Shown here: piece after piece, positions 7,698 through 15,845 of the stretch
How the letters are laid out: each line of letters starts with the position of its first letter
How positions within the stretch are numbered: position 1 is the first letter of the stretch
Virus record (IMG/VR): IMGVR_UViG_3300025083_000017
Coordinates: 1-64,000 of that record
Direction: 5' to 3' (one strand)
From: a virus
DNA length: 64,000 bases
The notes under the pieces: generated by a model
What the model was told of the DNA's origin: nothing
The model's database searches: none
What the model saw: only the letters and a program-made list of their open reading frames with translations
Program-made: the position numbers and the translations under genes

Positions 7698-8979
7698 GTT
7701 TTCTCTTGTAGGTATTTATGAATTCCCTAATATTTGTCTTAGGACCTTTATATGGTTTGCCACCAGGTTGAAGATTAGTTTTATCACCCTTATCAAAACC
7801 AGGAGTCATGTCAACGGCATTCTTAAAGTAACCAGTAGTTCCTGTAAGAGTGTTTGGTTTCTTAGGTGTCCTCATCTTACGGTCCATTTTGACCTCAGTA
7901 TACTCAGTCAGGTCTCTAATCCAAGACTTGAACATAATATTATTCTCTGTTACACAGATGAGATAGTTAGTTCCTCTACGAATAACCTTACCAACCAATC
8001 CAGTGTTAAGGTTTTCTACCAATTGATTAATCTTAAAGATATTGCCAGTGACATAATTTTCTCGTAGGTTCTTCCAATCAAATCTAGGTGCAATCTCCCA
8101 GAGAGACCAACCTTCTTCAACTTTCATTGCCTTACGAACAGTATTCATAATCTGTTTTGCAGCCCTATCATCTACAACATCAGGAACACCAGTCCTAAAC
8201 AGTTCAAAATCATTCTCGGCTGCAGCCTTTCTCATCTTCGATGCAGACATTCCAGATACACCTTCTGCATCTTCGTCTCTTTCACCAGCAGAAATAGTTT
8301 CAATATTCTCAAAATCGTAGAGTTCGCCATTATATTTCTGTGCTAGGTTGTCAAACTCCCCAACTCTATCAGAACCAACAACAATCTTTACATCAGAGAA
8401 CCCTTCATTATTAGCCAACTTAAGTGCGTCAAAGATAGTCTTTACACTCTCATCATTGACAATATTGTCTGCATGATCTGGGAAGACCGTCTTCATCATG
8501 TCAGTCTTTTGATTTGGATCAAGTGGATTCTTCTTTGCGTCAAATGATCTGGATGGATAGATTCTCAATTCTCCATCACCTGCAACTTGTTCTGCAGCAT
8601 CGAGAAGTTTTAAATGACCAACTGTAGGTGGATTAAATCTACCAAACACTAAGGTAACACTCTCTCCTTCACGTTCTTTACTACCACCTTCTTCATCTTC
8701 ACTACCAGATTTCTCACTCGGTTCTTCCTCTGGTGCCTGAGTCTTTTTACCTACCTGTTGTTCAGGTGCTTTATATTGTGCAGTCTTTGTATCTTCTCTT
8801 TCATTACCACCAGTTTTCTTATCAGTAAATCTAAGTTCACCACCCTCAGTTCTAGCAACAATATTACCAGCTTTATCTACCCAGTTTCCCTGTCCATCAC
8901 CAGTTAGACCAAGTTGCTTTGCCCGTGTGGAAGCCTTAGTCTGTCTTGCCTCGGAAAAAAAGTTTAGGAAGCTTTTCAT
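7690..8979 (-). CDS. NMNAT-like HIGH-motif nucleotidyltransferase fused to phage structural-type modules
   Basis: The centre of this 429-residue protein is a nucleotidyltransferase of the NMN/pantetheine type. It has GRFNPPTVGH at 113-122 (the GxFxPxxxGH ATP-binding motif), VVGSDRVGEF near 200, and VSGMSASKMRK at 241-251, matching the second ATP-binding motif. The likely reaction is NMN plus ATP giving NAD, but substrate is inferred. Around it are an N-terminal module (residues 12-52) shared with the next protein, an acidic linker, and a C-terminal module with a KOW-like turn (GLVGKVIRRGTNYLICV). The ATG at 8979 is preferred over the upstream TTG. Confidence 0.82.
   Translation of the reverse strand: MKSFLNFFSEARQTKASTRAKQLGLTGDGQGNWVDKAGNIVARTEGGELRFTDKKTGGNEREDTKTAQYKAPEQQVGKKTQAPEEEPSEKSGSEDEEGGSKEREGESVTLVFGRFNPPTVGHLKLLDAAEQVAGDGELRIYPSRSFDAKKNPLDPNQKTDMMKTVFPDHADNIVNDESVKTIFDALKLANNEGFSDVKIVVGSDRVGEFDNLAQKYNGELYDFENIETISAGERDEDAEGVSGMSASKMRKAAAENDFELFRTGVPDVVDDRAAKQIMNTVRKAMKVEEGWSLWEIAPRFDWKNLRENYVTGNIFKINQLVENLNTGLVGKVIRRGTNYLICVTENNIMFKSWIRDLTEYTEVKMDRKMRTPKKPNTLTGTTGYFKNAVDMTPGFDKGDKTNLQPGGKPYKGPKTNIREFINTYKRKRV
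7713..7720 (-). promoter_or_regulatory. Late promoter variant CATAAATA
   Basis: CATAAATA lies on the minus strand within the last codons of the NMNAT-like gene, about 16 bases before the GTG at 7697. It differs from the late consensus at the first base only. Confidence 0.55.
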
Positions 8980-9000
8980 TTCTATCAATATCCTATGTTT

Positions 9001-9008
9001 TATTTATT
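9001..9008 (-). promoter_or_regulatory. Possible late promoter variant AATAAATA
   Basis: AATAAATA on the minus strand straddles the stop of the HNH-domain gene, about 22 bases before the ATG at 8979. It differs from the consensus at the first position, and chance occurrence is possible in AT-rich DNA. Confidence 0.35.
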
Positions 9009-11142
9009 AGAAAAACCTGTTGTTCTTATTATACTTGGCGAGGAAGGATTTTCCCCACACAGTGGCCTCTTCTTGAAGTGTCTTAAACATTTTACCGAGA
9101 GACTTATATTTCCCAATCCTTTCCATATCGACACCACCGTTCTCAACCATATATGAAGCAAAGGCTGCATCACCACCACCACTATCTTCTGCGTGTCTGA
9201 TAGCATCACGATATGTACTCTTGATATTCTCCTGTTCTTCTGGCGATTTACCTACCATAGAAAGGAATACTCCACGATAGTAATTGTCAGAACCCATGGA
9301 ATTAGATCTTGGTTTAGATCCCTCAACATTCTTTTGTTTATTGTATCCTCTTGGGAGACCTAGCGCAGTAATGACTTCTTTTGCAATCTTAGATTGTGTC
9401 TCAATAGAGTTCCAAGCACTTTTAATTTCTTTGTCTCCGCTCTCGTTTGCAACTACACCCAATTCTTTTTTAGCCTTCTTTAGTCCCGCCTCATGATTAT
9501 CCATCATATCCATAAACACTTCAGGTGACATACCCTCAGCAATTTTTCCATCTTCAGTAACAAATGCTCCCATGAGTTCAGATTCTTTTGTTGGAATAGA
9601 ATTTCTATAATCAAAAATGTCTGACCGAGTTTCCCAGTAACCGTCATCCTTTTCAGATAGAGGATCGACTTGCTTCTCAAAGAACTCCTCCATAGAAAGA
9701 TCACTCTTTGCTTGGTTCACATTAGCATTCACAAGTACCCAGTTTTTTTCATGTTCTCTTGTTTTAAATTCTTCTAGATCACCTTCTGCCTTGGATGCTG
9801 GACGGATATGTTCAAGATCAATGTTATCAATATTTAAAGGTAGACCAGTGTATGCATCTACTCCGCCCTGTTCAAGATACATTTTCCACACATACTTGGC
9901 TCTATCAACACCACCATTACCTCGCAGTTCATTTCCATCTTCATCGTAACCTAAGAAATGATTTTTTCCAAGTTCTCCCTTACCTGCCATACCCTTTTTA
10001 CCCCAGGTCTGTTTTAATTTCTTAGGTAAAATGTCAAACGTTGCATTTACTAATTCATCATCTACTTCATTGTCCCTAACACTTCTTACAAACTTCTCAA
10101 CACTCGTCTTATCATCAAAGTCATAGGTATCAAACATTCTATCCTTTGACAATGCGAGTTGTTCTACATCAAACTTACCTAGAGAATTAAGACCAGCACC
10201 ATTGTTTGCCCTACCAGTAAACTTATGTGCATTGGCTACTAGTGCAACAAAAGAGTTTTGCTTCTTTGCATCCATATTTGAGATGAGATCTTCAAATGGT
10301 TTGAATACCTTATCCATATATTTTGCATATTTTGCTTCACTCTTCTTCACTGCATCAGTTGCCTGTTCCCCGGCAAGTCTTCTAAGTTCCAACATTGTGT
10401 CCTGAAGATCAGCAATGTTGTCTGCATCAGGTTCGTCCTTAAGAAGAGCCTCAACCTCTCCAGTTTTTTCTTTAACTTTATCTTCTTTCGCTCTATTAAG
10501 AGCAGTCTTCATAGTGATTGGTTTAGGAGCACTATCTATCCTCTCCTGCTTTTTATCAGCCTCTTCCTGTTCCTTTCTTGCTGCATCAATCAACTTTGAC
10601 TGTGCATCTATTTCAGCTTGTTCTTCAGCTTCTGCTTCTGCCGCAGCCTGTGCCGCGATAGCCTCTGTCTCTGCATCAGCCTGAGCAATCATGTCATCAG
10701 CTTGTTGATCAATCTGTGCCTTTCTCTTAGCACTCATTGCAGACTCTCGTCCACGAGCCAACATCTTTTTGACAGTCTGTTTATCACCAGATTCTAATGC
10801 CTCAGCATCTGGTCCACCAGGAACATTCTTGGCTTGTTGGTCAGTTACTGATGGTATTTCTTCTGGTTTAGGTGCGTCTTTTCTGAAGTCAGATAGAGTC
10901 TTTTCTTTTTCAGTCTCTGCCTGACCTACAGGAGAGTTTGCCATCCTACTAGTCAAGGGTTCTTGAGATGCAGGGACAAACTTATCACCCTTTACCTGAC
11001 CAACATATTGACCTTTGTTATCATAGTATCTACCGAACTTAGATGTTACACCACCAGCACGTTCAGCATCCTTCCTTGCCTGAGACTCATCGTTCTCGGC
11101 AAGGTAGGCATCGGCCTTTCTTAGATATTTAAATACATCCAT
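9007..11142 (-). CDS. Large HNH-nuclease-domain protein, possibly packaged in the virion
   Basis: A 711-residue protein. The N-terminal module (about 20-57; ARKDAERAGG, then GRYYDNKGQYVGQVKGDKF) resembles the N-terminus of the NMNAT-like neighbour. Residues 120-260 are a long Ala/Glu/Gln-rich coiled coil. Residues 428-484 form an HNH-type nuclease: DAYTGLPLNIDNIDLEHI, then NWVLVNANVNQAKSD, giving His445 with Asn467 and Asn476 as likely metal or catalytic residues. The rest is helical and charged. Its setting among late structural-type genes suggests the nuclease acts in assembly or is injected, rather than being a homing enzyme; that is inference. Confidence 0.75.
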   Translation of the reverse strand: MDVFKYLRKADAYLAENDESQARKDAERAGGVTSKFGRYYDNKGQYVGQVKGDKFVPASQEPLTSRMANSPVGQAETEKEKTLSDFRKDAPKPEEIPSVTDQQAKNVPGGPDAEALESGDKQTVKKMLARGRESAMSAKRKAQIDQQADDMIAQADAETEAIAAQAAAEAEAEEQAEIDAQSKLIDAARKEQEEADKKQERIDSAPKPITMKTALNRAKEDKVKEKTGEVEALLKDEPDADNIADLQDTMLELRRLAGEQATDAVKKSEAKYAKYMDKVFKPFEDLISNMDAKKQNSFVALVANAHKFTGRANNGAGLNSLGKFDVEQLALSKDRMFDTYDFDDKTSVEKFVRSVRDNEVDDELVNATFDILPKKLKQTWGKKGMAGKGELGKNHFLGYDEDGNELRGNGGVDRAKYVWKMYLEQGGVDAYTGLPLNIDNIDLEHIRPASKAEGDLEEFKTREHEKNWVLVNANVNQAKSDLSMEEFFEKQVDPLSEKDDGYWETRSDIFDYRNSIPTKESELMGAFVTEDGKIAEGMSPEVFMDMMDNHEAGLKKAKKELGVVANESGDKEIKSAWNSIETQSKIAKEVITALGLPRGYNKQKNVEGSKPRSNSMGSDNYYRGVFLSMVGKSPEEQENIKSTYRDAIRHAEDSGGGDAAFASYMVENGGVDMERIGKYKSLGKMFKTLQEEATVWGKSFLAKYNKNNRFF

Positions 11143-11145
11143 CTA

Positions 11146-12438
11146 TCAGACATTCAATCCAACAGCTCTCATCTGTTTCTTCATTGCCTCGGCCTTCTCG
11201 GGATTACGTTGATAACCCTCTTCAACATCCCATGCGTCAACCTTTGCCTGAATGGCTTCCAGTTCAGCTTCAGAGAACTCAACACCTTCCTTCCTGGTCA
11301 TTTTATCAACAGCGCGACCAATACCTTTCTGCCTCTTATCAATCTTCTTATCTTTAGGTGTTTGACCTGGATAACCGATTTCGGCATCCCCGGCATCATC
11401 TTCACCTTGAGAATAAGACCTTTTCTCAACATCCTTAGATGCTTTCTTTACATAAGAACCCATAGTTCCTTTGGAAAGTTCGTCAAGATGTTCAAGTTCT
11501 TCTTTCTTCATCTTAGTTCTGGAGTCCATTGCCATACGACGCTTGAACTGTTTGTCCGCCCCTTTGGCATCACCTTTTGATTGAGATCTCATATCCATGT
11601 CATAGGCTTTTTTCTTTGCCTTGTCTACGCGAGCAGTTCTCTCAGGAGTCATGGGCATGTAACCCTCCTTCTTTGTATCACACTCACAGGGTTCTTTACC
11701 ACACTTCTCACACTCACCTTTCTTACCCATGGCTTTTTTGATAGCCTTGTCCTTGGATCCAAAGTATTCGTCCTTACCGGATTCTACTTTACCATCACCA
11801 TCATAATCTTTATCAGCCTTCTTCTCATAGATGGCCTGATAGATGTCACCAACATCCTTTCTAACAGTACCTTCACTCATTCTACTGGAGACTTTATTGG
11901 CAGCATCACCAACTTTCTTCGCTGCTTTACCAATCATCCCTTTGATACCAGACTTGATACCAGCCTTAGCATCTTTGGCCTTACGCATAGTCTGTGCAGA
12001 TGCATTACTTGCACCTTGCTTCAATCTGTTTGCTTTATCCGTTGCAGACTGCTTTGCATCTCTGTATGCACCGTAAGATTTAACTGCACCCTTTGCAGCC
12101 TTCTCCTTTACCTTACCCATGGCACCTTTCAGTGAAGACTTCACTGCGGACATTTTCTTTGCCCTTGGGGACTCAGTATCACTACCGTAAGTTACTCTTG
12201 CTTCTGTAAGTACTTCTTCAAATATTGCTTCGCACTGTTCGACACTATAACCTTCTTCGAAAAGTTCTTCAAGAACTTCTTCAGCAATATCATTCAACTC
12301 AGTTTGATTGATCAAGGAGAAGTCCATCTCACTGATTTCATCCTTATGAGAGTAAAACTCTTCTTTAGCTTCTTTGTTATGAACAGCGGAATACGCTTCC
12401 ATAAAGTTACGCATTGATGAAGACATCTGATTAATCAT
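11146..12438 (-). CDS. Lys/Ala-rich virion-type protein with EF-hand-like loop and Cys motif
   Basis: The 430-residue protein starts with an acidic helical region. A long Lys/Ala-rich segment follows (about 95-190, many KA repeats), then a calcium-loop-like motif (DYDGDGKVESGKDE near 215) and a metal-type cysteine cluster (CEKCGKEPCEC near 245). The C-terminal half is charged. This build is common in large cyanophage virion-associated proteins of unknown role. It has a perfect late box immediately upstream. A similar Cys motif recurs in the 463-residue protein at 54123-55514. Confidence 0.72.
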   Translation of the reverse strand: MINQMSSSMRNFMEAYSAVHNKEAKEEFYSHKDEISEMDFSLINQTELNDIAEEVLEELFEEGYSVEQCEAIFEEVLTEARVTYGSDTESPRAKKMSAVKSSLKGAMGKVKEKAAKGAVKSYGAYRDAKQSATDKANRLKQGASNASAQTMRKAKDAKAGIKSGIKGMIGKAAKKVGDAANKVSSRMSEGTVRKDVGDIYQAIYEKKADKDYDGDGKVESGKDEYFGSKDKAIKKAMGKKGECEKCGKEPCECDTKKEGYMPMTPERTARVDKAKKKAYDMDMRSQSKGDAKGADKQFKRRMAMDSRTKMKKEELEHLDELSKGTMGSYVKKASKDVEKRSYSQGEDDAGDAEIGYPGQTPKDKKIDKRQKGIGRAVDKMTRKEGVEFSEAELEAIQAKVDAWDVEEGYQRNPEKAEAMKKQMRAVGLNV

Positions 12439-12646
12439 TACTTTCTATATCTTTATTTATATTCTCTAGATATTCTCGTTCGGATGAATACACAGAAGAG
12501 GGGTCGAGATAAATCTCAACACCCTCTTGAATACTTGGTATCAACCATTCATGTACTGGTAGGCATGCTTCCCAGTTGACAGGTTGAATACAGTTCATAA
12601 TAATTACAGACCAGAATGCTGCTGTGTAATTTAAAAGTGTGGTCAC
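12431..12646 (-). CDS. Small hypothetical protein, possibly exported or membrane-linked
   Basis: Starting at a GTG that overlaps the preceding TGA (12643-12645), the frame gives 71 residues. The first 20 are mostly uncharged and hydrophobic (TLLNYTAAFWSVIIMNC), with Cys and Trp residues after them, then an acidic tail. This could be a weak signal or anchor segment. It overlaps the next gene by 8 bases. No family is recognised, and an earlier GTG at 12655 is also possible. Confidence 0.5.
   Translation of the reverse strand: MTTLLNYTAAFWSVIIMNCIQPVNWEACLPVHEWLIPSIQEGVEIYLDPSSVYSSEREYLENINKDIESND
12454..12461 (-). promoter_or_regulatory. T4-type late promoter
   Basis: A perfect TATAAATA on the minus strand, 16 bases before the ATG at 12438 and inside the 3' end of the preceding small gene. 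It likely starts the late transcript for the structural-type cluster downstream. Confidence 0.75.
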
Positions 12647-12801
12647 TGGTCCCACACCAATTGTTTAGCCAGGGTATCTCTCAACTTATTAATACGCTTC
12701 TCATCAAAGTGTGCGAAGTTAGGATACTTCTCAACCTTCTTATAATAATGAAGTGCATTGAGGATGATAGTATAATCCTCCATTGAGAGTTCAAACTTCA
12801 C
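12643..12801 (-). CDS. Small helical protein of 52 residues
   Basis: A GTG at 12801 overlaps the stop of the upstream gene (TTGTGA), with TAGGAG 8 bases before it. The product is helical and charged, with EDYTIILNALHYYKKVEKY and FDEKRINKLRDTLAKQL. The length and tight coupling argue for a real gene. Function is unknown; it could be a small regulator or a co-factor of transcription, but nothing in the sequence decides that. Confidence 0.65.
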   Translation of the reverse strand: MKFELSMEDYTIILNALHYYKKVEKYPNFAHFDEKRINKLRDTLAKQLVWDQ

Positions 12802-13064
12802 AAATCAACTCCTACAGAAGAACTACCGACAACTCTAGTGTATAGATGTAGTGTACCTTCCTGTTCACACTTCAAATGCCAACGTGTCATAGTAATTACA
12901 TTGTCTCTAATTGCTCCAGTAAGCATTCCACGTCCACCTTTAGTCATACTAGAAAACATACCATAACGTGTTGACCAGACATAGAATACATCGTCAATTA
13001 ATTCTGCACCCTCAGGTACAACAACAGTGTTTTCAGCTTTAGTGATTGTGTTCATTTGATTCAT
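12798..13064 (-). CDS. Hypothetical protein
   Basis: This 88-residue protein appears mixed alpha/beta, with segments VVVPEGAELIDDVFYVW and TRWHLKCEQEGTLHLYTRVV. No motif or membrane segment was found. It starts inside the upstream gene (26-base overlap); the internal ATG at 13055 is a possible alternative start. It belongs to a run of very small genes likely expressed from one early or middle transcript. Confidence 0.6.
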   Translation of the reverse strand: MNQMNTITKAENTVVVPEGAELIDDVFYVWSTRYGMFSSMTKGGRGMLTGAIRDNVITMTRWHLKCEQEGTLHLYTRVVGSSSVGVDL

Positions 13065-13242
13065 ACTCTCGCTTTGTCTTGAAGTAAAGTTTATAGTAAG
13101 GTTTTTTCATTTCATTCAAAGTATTCATATCATCTTCAAATCCCAGGTATTTGCAAAGTTGATAAGAACCTTCCAACTCACTAATCAATCTTAGTATGTT
13201 AGCAGGGTGTCTCTCAAGTCCACCAAAATCATACTTACTCAT
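13039..13242 (-). CDS. Small hypothetical protein
   Basis: Sixty-seven residues, helical and basic toward the C-terminus (MKKPYYKLYFKTKREYESN). No known domain was recognised. Its ATG overlaps the upstream stop by 4 bases and its end overlaps the next gene by 26, in keeping with coupled translation in this small-gene run. Confidence 0.6.
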   Translation of the reverse strand: MSKYDFGGLERHPANILRLISELEGSYQLCKYLGFEDDMNTLNEMKKPYYKLYFKTKREYESNEHNH

Positions 13243-13370
13243 AATACAATCTCAAAAGGATATAAGTTTTTTACAACTGTATTGGGATCTAATTCAGATT
13301 TATGTACCCAACGATATCGTATACACTCAAATTCAGGATCCCAAGTCATAACGCAAGTATAATCAGTCAC
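13239..13370 (-). CDS. Small hypothetical protein, GTG start
   Basis: A 43-residue product. A GTG at 13370 follows GGAGG by 4 bases and overlaps the preceding gene's last 8 bases, so I prefer it over farther upstream starts. The peptide has several aromatic residues and a Cys near each end of its first half (TDYTCVMTWDPEFECIRYRW). Its function is unknown. Confidence 0.6.
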   Translation of the reverse strand: MTDYTCVMTWDPEFECIRYRWVHKSELDPNTVVKNLYPFEIVL

Positions 13371-13677
13371 GTTGCCTCCAATCATCAGGTTTGTCTTGCT
13401 GAAACCAACTCTTAATGTCGTCAGCATCAGTGAATCCCTTTTTGTGATTGGATGGATCGGGATCTCCTAAACCCATCCTATTCAGAAAATCGTCTGTACT
13501 GCCCTCTTCAATCTGTTGAGAAGATTGTCGTCGTGCTTTTTGTAACCAATCACGAGCAGTAGTATGACTCTTTGCCAACTTCTCGGCCCAGATCATATCA
13601 TCTAGTTTAACTTCTTCACCATTGGCAATACATTTACAGATGAATTCTAATTTGAGTCTGTACTGAGTAGAAAGCAT
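13363..13677 (-). CDS. Conserved cyanophage hypothetical protein
   Basis: The 104-residue sequence begins with a helical domain (QYRLKLEFICKCIANGEEV, then DMIWAEKLAKSH) and continues into a basic helix (ARDWLQKARRQ). It ends with an acidic, Asp/Pro-rich tail (LGDPDPSNHKKGF). The pattern of a small helical domain plus a GDPDPSNH-type tail is recurrent in T4-like cyanophages, without a known role. It could bind nucleic acid or a protein partner. Confidence 0.7.
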   Translation of the reverse strand: MLSTQYRLKLEFICKCIANGEEVKLDDMIWAEKLAKSHTTARDWLQKARRQSSQQIEEGSTDDFLNRMGLGDPDPSNHKKGFTDADDIKSWFQQDKPDDWRQRD

Positions 13678-13699
13678 ATGAGTTCACTCTTTGTAATAT

Positions 13700-13918
13700 T
13701 TATTCTGTATCTGGTGTGTTATTCTTTTTGTTAAACCCAAATGGACCGGCAGATTCTTCTTCTAGTGCTACCTTTAGTGCAACACCACCGATTGCTTCCA
13801 TACATTTAAGAACGTCTTCTGTCTTAGCACCTTCACCAAGTTCTTTGGCAACGTACCAGTATTTTGGCCAGAATGTTTCTCCTGCCCTTTGATAATCATC
13901 AAGTGTTAGTAGTTTCAT
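13700..13918 (-). CDS. Conserved small hypothetical protein
   Basis: Seventy-two residues with Trp/Tyr-rich N-terminus (YQRAGETFWPKYWYVAKEL), a helical middle and a short polar tail. It is translationally coupled to the Dcm gene (ATGA overlap), so it may be expressed with the methyltransferase operon. I recall similar proteins in cyanophages but know no function. Confidence 0.68.
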   Translation of the reverse strand: MKLLTLDDYQRAGETFWPKYWYVAKELGEGAKTEDVLKCMEAIGGVALKVALEEESAGPFGFNKKNNTPDTE

Positions 13919-15033
13919 AGTTTTGATAATACTTCTTTGTAAATGTTTTCTGCGATGGCTTTCATCATTAGAGGTGGTACCATTCTACCAACCCTCTCAG
14001 ATTGTTGTGAATGAGAACCAGTCAAAATAAAATCATCAGGGAGTGATTGAAGTCTTTTGAGTTCTTGGATTGTGAAACTTCTATCCTCATTCCAATGAAT
14101 CAATCCACCACTCGCAGTAAGTGTTGGTGCTGCTTTGAAAAATGATGCTCTCTTGGTATTGAAACAATGACCCTTCTCATGATAATCCATACCAGATAGA
14201 ATCTTTTTAGGATTCTTTGGCATCTTTTTGACTACACTTTGATAGACACTACTGTTCAACATGTGGTCAGTTAGTCTATTTACATCCTCTGGATCATTCT
14301 CTACACCATCAATAATGTCAGATATGACAGTTTCTTTGGGTGAAGTGGGAGGGAACAATGTAGATACAGTAAGAACATTTAGACCAATCTTATCCGCAAT
14401 ATCATTACGAACTGCAATAAAGATTAGTCGTTCTCTACCTTGACCAACACCATGAAAAGATGCTCTCATTACTTTTGATGTAACAAGATAACCAATCTCC
14501 TCAAATGCATTAGTAATCTTAGCATAATAAGTCTTTGCCTCACCGATTGTCAACCCCTTAACATTCTCAGCAACAATAACCTTGGGTTGAATTGATTTGG
14601 CAACACGAATATACTCAAAGAACAAGTCTTCAATGTTCTCTACCTTCTTACCATCAGAGTAGTTCTTGGTCTTACCCCAACCATCAGAGTGTTTAGCACC
14701 CTCACCACGACACATAGACCCTGCTACAGAGAATGCTGAACAGGGTGGTGACCCATCAAGAATGTCTAGTTCCCCAGGTTTCAGACCAGTGATCTTGAGG
14801 AAGTCACCGCCTACCAACTGTTTGATGTCATCAGGAACAATATGAGTTGAGGGATAGTTTGCAGCATAAGTCTTTCGTGCTTCCTCTACAAACTCATTAA
14901 TACACAGAATCTTACCACCAGCAAGACGATAACCAGTAGAGGATCCTCCACCGCCAGCGAATGTAGATATGACAGTGAACTTGGCTTGTGCCTCACCGTC
15001 ATAAACATCTTGTAACTTATATGGTAATTTCAT
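13915..15033 (-). CDS. DNA (cytosine-5) methyltransferase
   Basis: This 372-residue enzyme carries the C5-methyltransferase motifs in order: I (FAGGGGSSTG, residues 25-34), IV with the catalytic Cys98 (GSPPCSAFS), VI (AENVKGL), VIII (QGRERLIF), and a late LQSLPDDF-type motif. Methylating phage DNA could protect against host restriction, but no cognate nuclease is nearby. It overlaps the PP-loop gene upstream by 4 bases and the small gene downstream by 4, making a coupled run. The short target-recognition region (about 220-290) is the least conserved part. Confidence 0.92.
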   Translation of the reverse strand: MKLPYKLQDVYDGEAQAKFTVISTFAGGGGSSTGYRLAGGKILCINEFVEEARKTYAANYPSTHIVPDDIKQLVGGDFLKITGLKPGELDILDGSPPCSAFSVAGSMCRGEGAKHSDGWGKTKNYSDGKKVENIEDLFFEYIRVAKSIQPKVIVAENVKGLTIGEAKTYYAKITNAFEEIGYLVTSKVMRASFHGVGQGRERLIFIAVRNDIADKIGLNVLTVSTLFPPTSPKETVISDIIDGVENDPEDVNRLTDHMLNSSVYQSVVKKMPKNPKKILSGMDYHEKGHCFNTKRASFFKAAPTLTASGGLIHWNEDRSFTIQELKRLQSLPDDFILTGSHSQQSERVGRMVPPLMMKAIAENIYKEVLSKL

Positions 15034-15845
15034 ATTGGTAGAACTCCTTCACCAGTAGATGCATAGTCGGAAGCCAAGTCCATAACTCTCTTCCTCTTAC
15101 GATTATTTAGCATTTTATCATCTAATAAAGTTTCAAACAAGTGGTCAATATTAGAACCAAGTTGAAGATTGATATGATCCTTTACATTAGTGACTCTATC
15201 AAATTCTTTTTTGAATGCATCTCGTACAACTTGTTTCTGTTTGGGTTGATTCAATTCAAACCAATCATACTTGAAGAAGTAATCTCTTACTTCATCATGG
15301 TAAATGTAAGGATGTACTAGTTTTATATCTCTCTCATTTGACAACTGTTCGATCTGACGAAACCCTGTCACATTATGTGGCATAAAATAATTACGTCTGA
15401 ACTGATCAAACTTTTCTTTCGGTTCTTTGAAATGAAGGATAGCTTTCTTACTCACACCATAGTAACCATCAGCACCAATACCAGTTAAAAGATATGACTC
15501 TTTGATGTGAGGGAAGACATATAAGAAGGGGAAAGTACATTCAAAGTGTGTTTTCTTCCTACAGTCATAGTCTTTGACCAGACGTTTAAAGTCATCTACA
15601 AGATTATCCGTAGGAACAACAATAGTCTCACAGTCCCAACCAAACTCCTTGCTGACTTCTTCAGCTTTGTTTGCATCATAAGACTTATCACCTTCAAGGT
15701 GAAAGGTATATGCAGTAATTTTTTTACCAAGACGATGGGCAGCAAAACCCAAACTCAGACTGTCTACACCTCCAGACAACAAAATCCCCACAGTATTTGT
15801 GGGGACTTTATGAATAATGATATCCTTAAGGATGGTATCAATCAT
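15030..15845 (-). CDS. AsnB-like PP-loop ATP pyrophosphatase
   Basis: The 271-residue protein has the PP-loop SGGVDS (24-29) followed by AYTFHLEGD and TGIGADGYYG, as in asparagine synthetase C-terminal domains. It lacks the glutamine amidotransferase half, so it would need another nitrogen source or does another adenylation chemistry. PP-loop enzymes adenylate a carbonyl or carboxyl so that an amine or sulfur can attack. Coupled with a CmoA-like methyltransferase upstream and Dcm downstream (4-base overlaps), it may act in nucleic-acid modification; that is inference. Confidence 0.8.
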   Translation of the reverse strand: MIDTILKDIIIHKVPTNTVGILLSGGVDSLSLGFAAHRLGKKITAYTFHLEGDKSYDANKAEEVSKEFGWDCETIVVPTDNLVDDFKRLVKDYDCRKKTHFECTFPFLYVFPHIKESYLLTGIGADGYYGVSKKAILHFKEPKEKFDQFRRNYFMPHNVTGFRQIEQLSNERDIKLVHPYIYHDEVRDYFFKYDWFELNQPKQKQVVRDAFKKEFDRVTNVKDHINLQLGSNIDHLFETLLDDKMLNNRKRKRVMDLASDYASTGEGVLPI

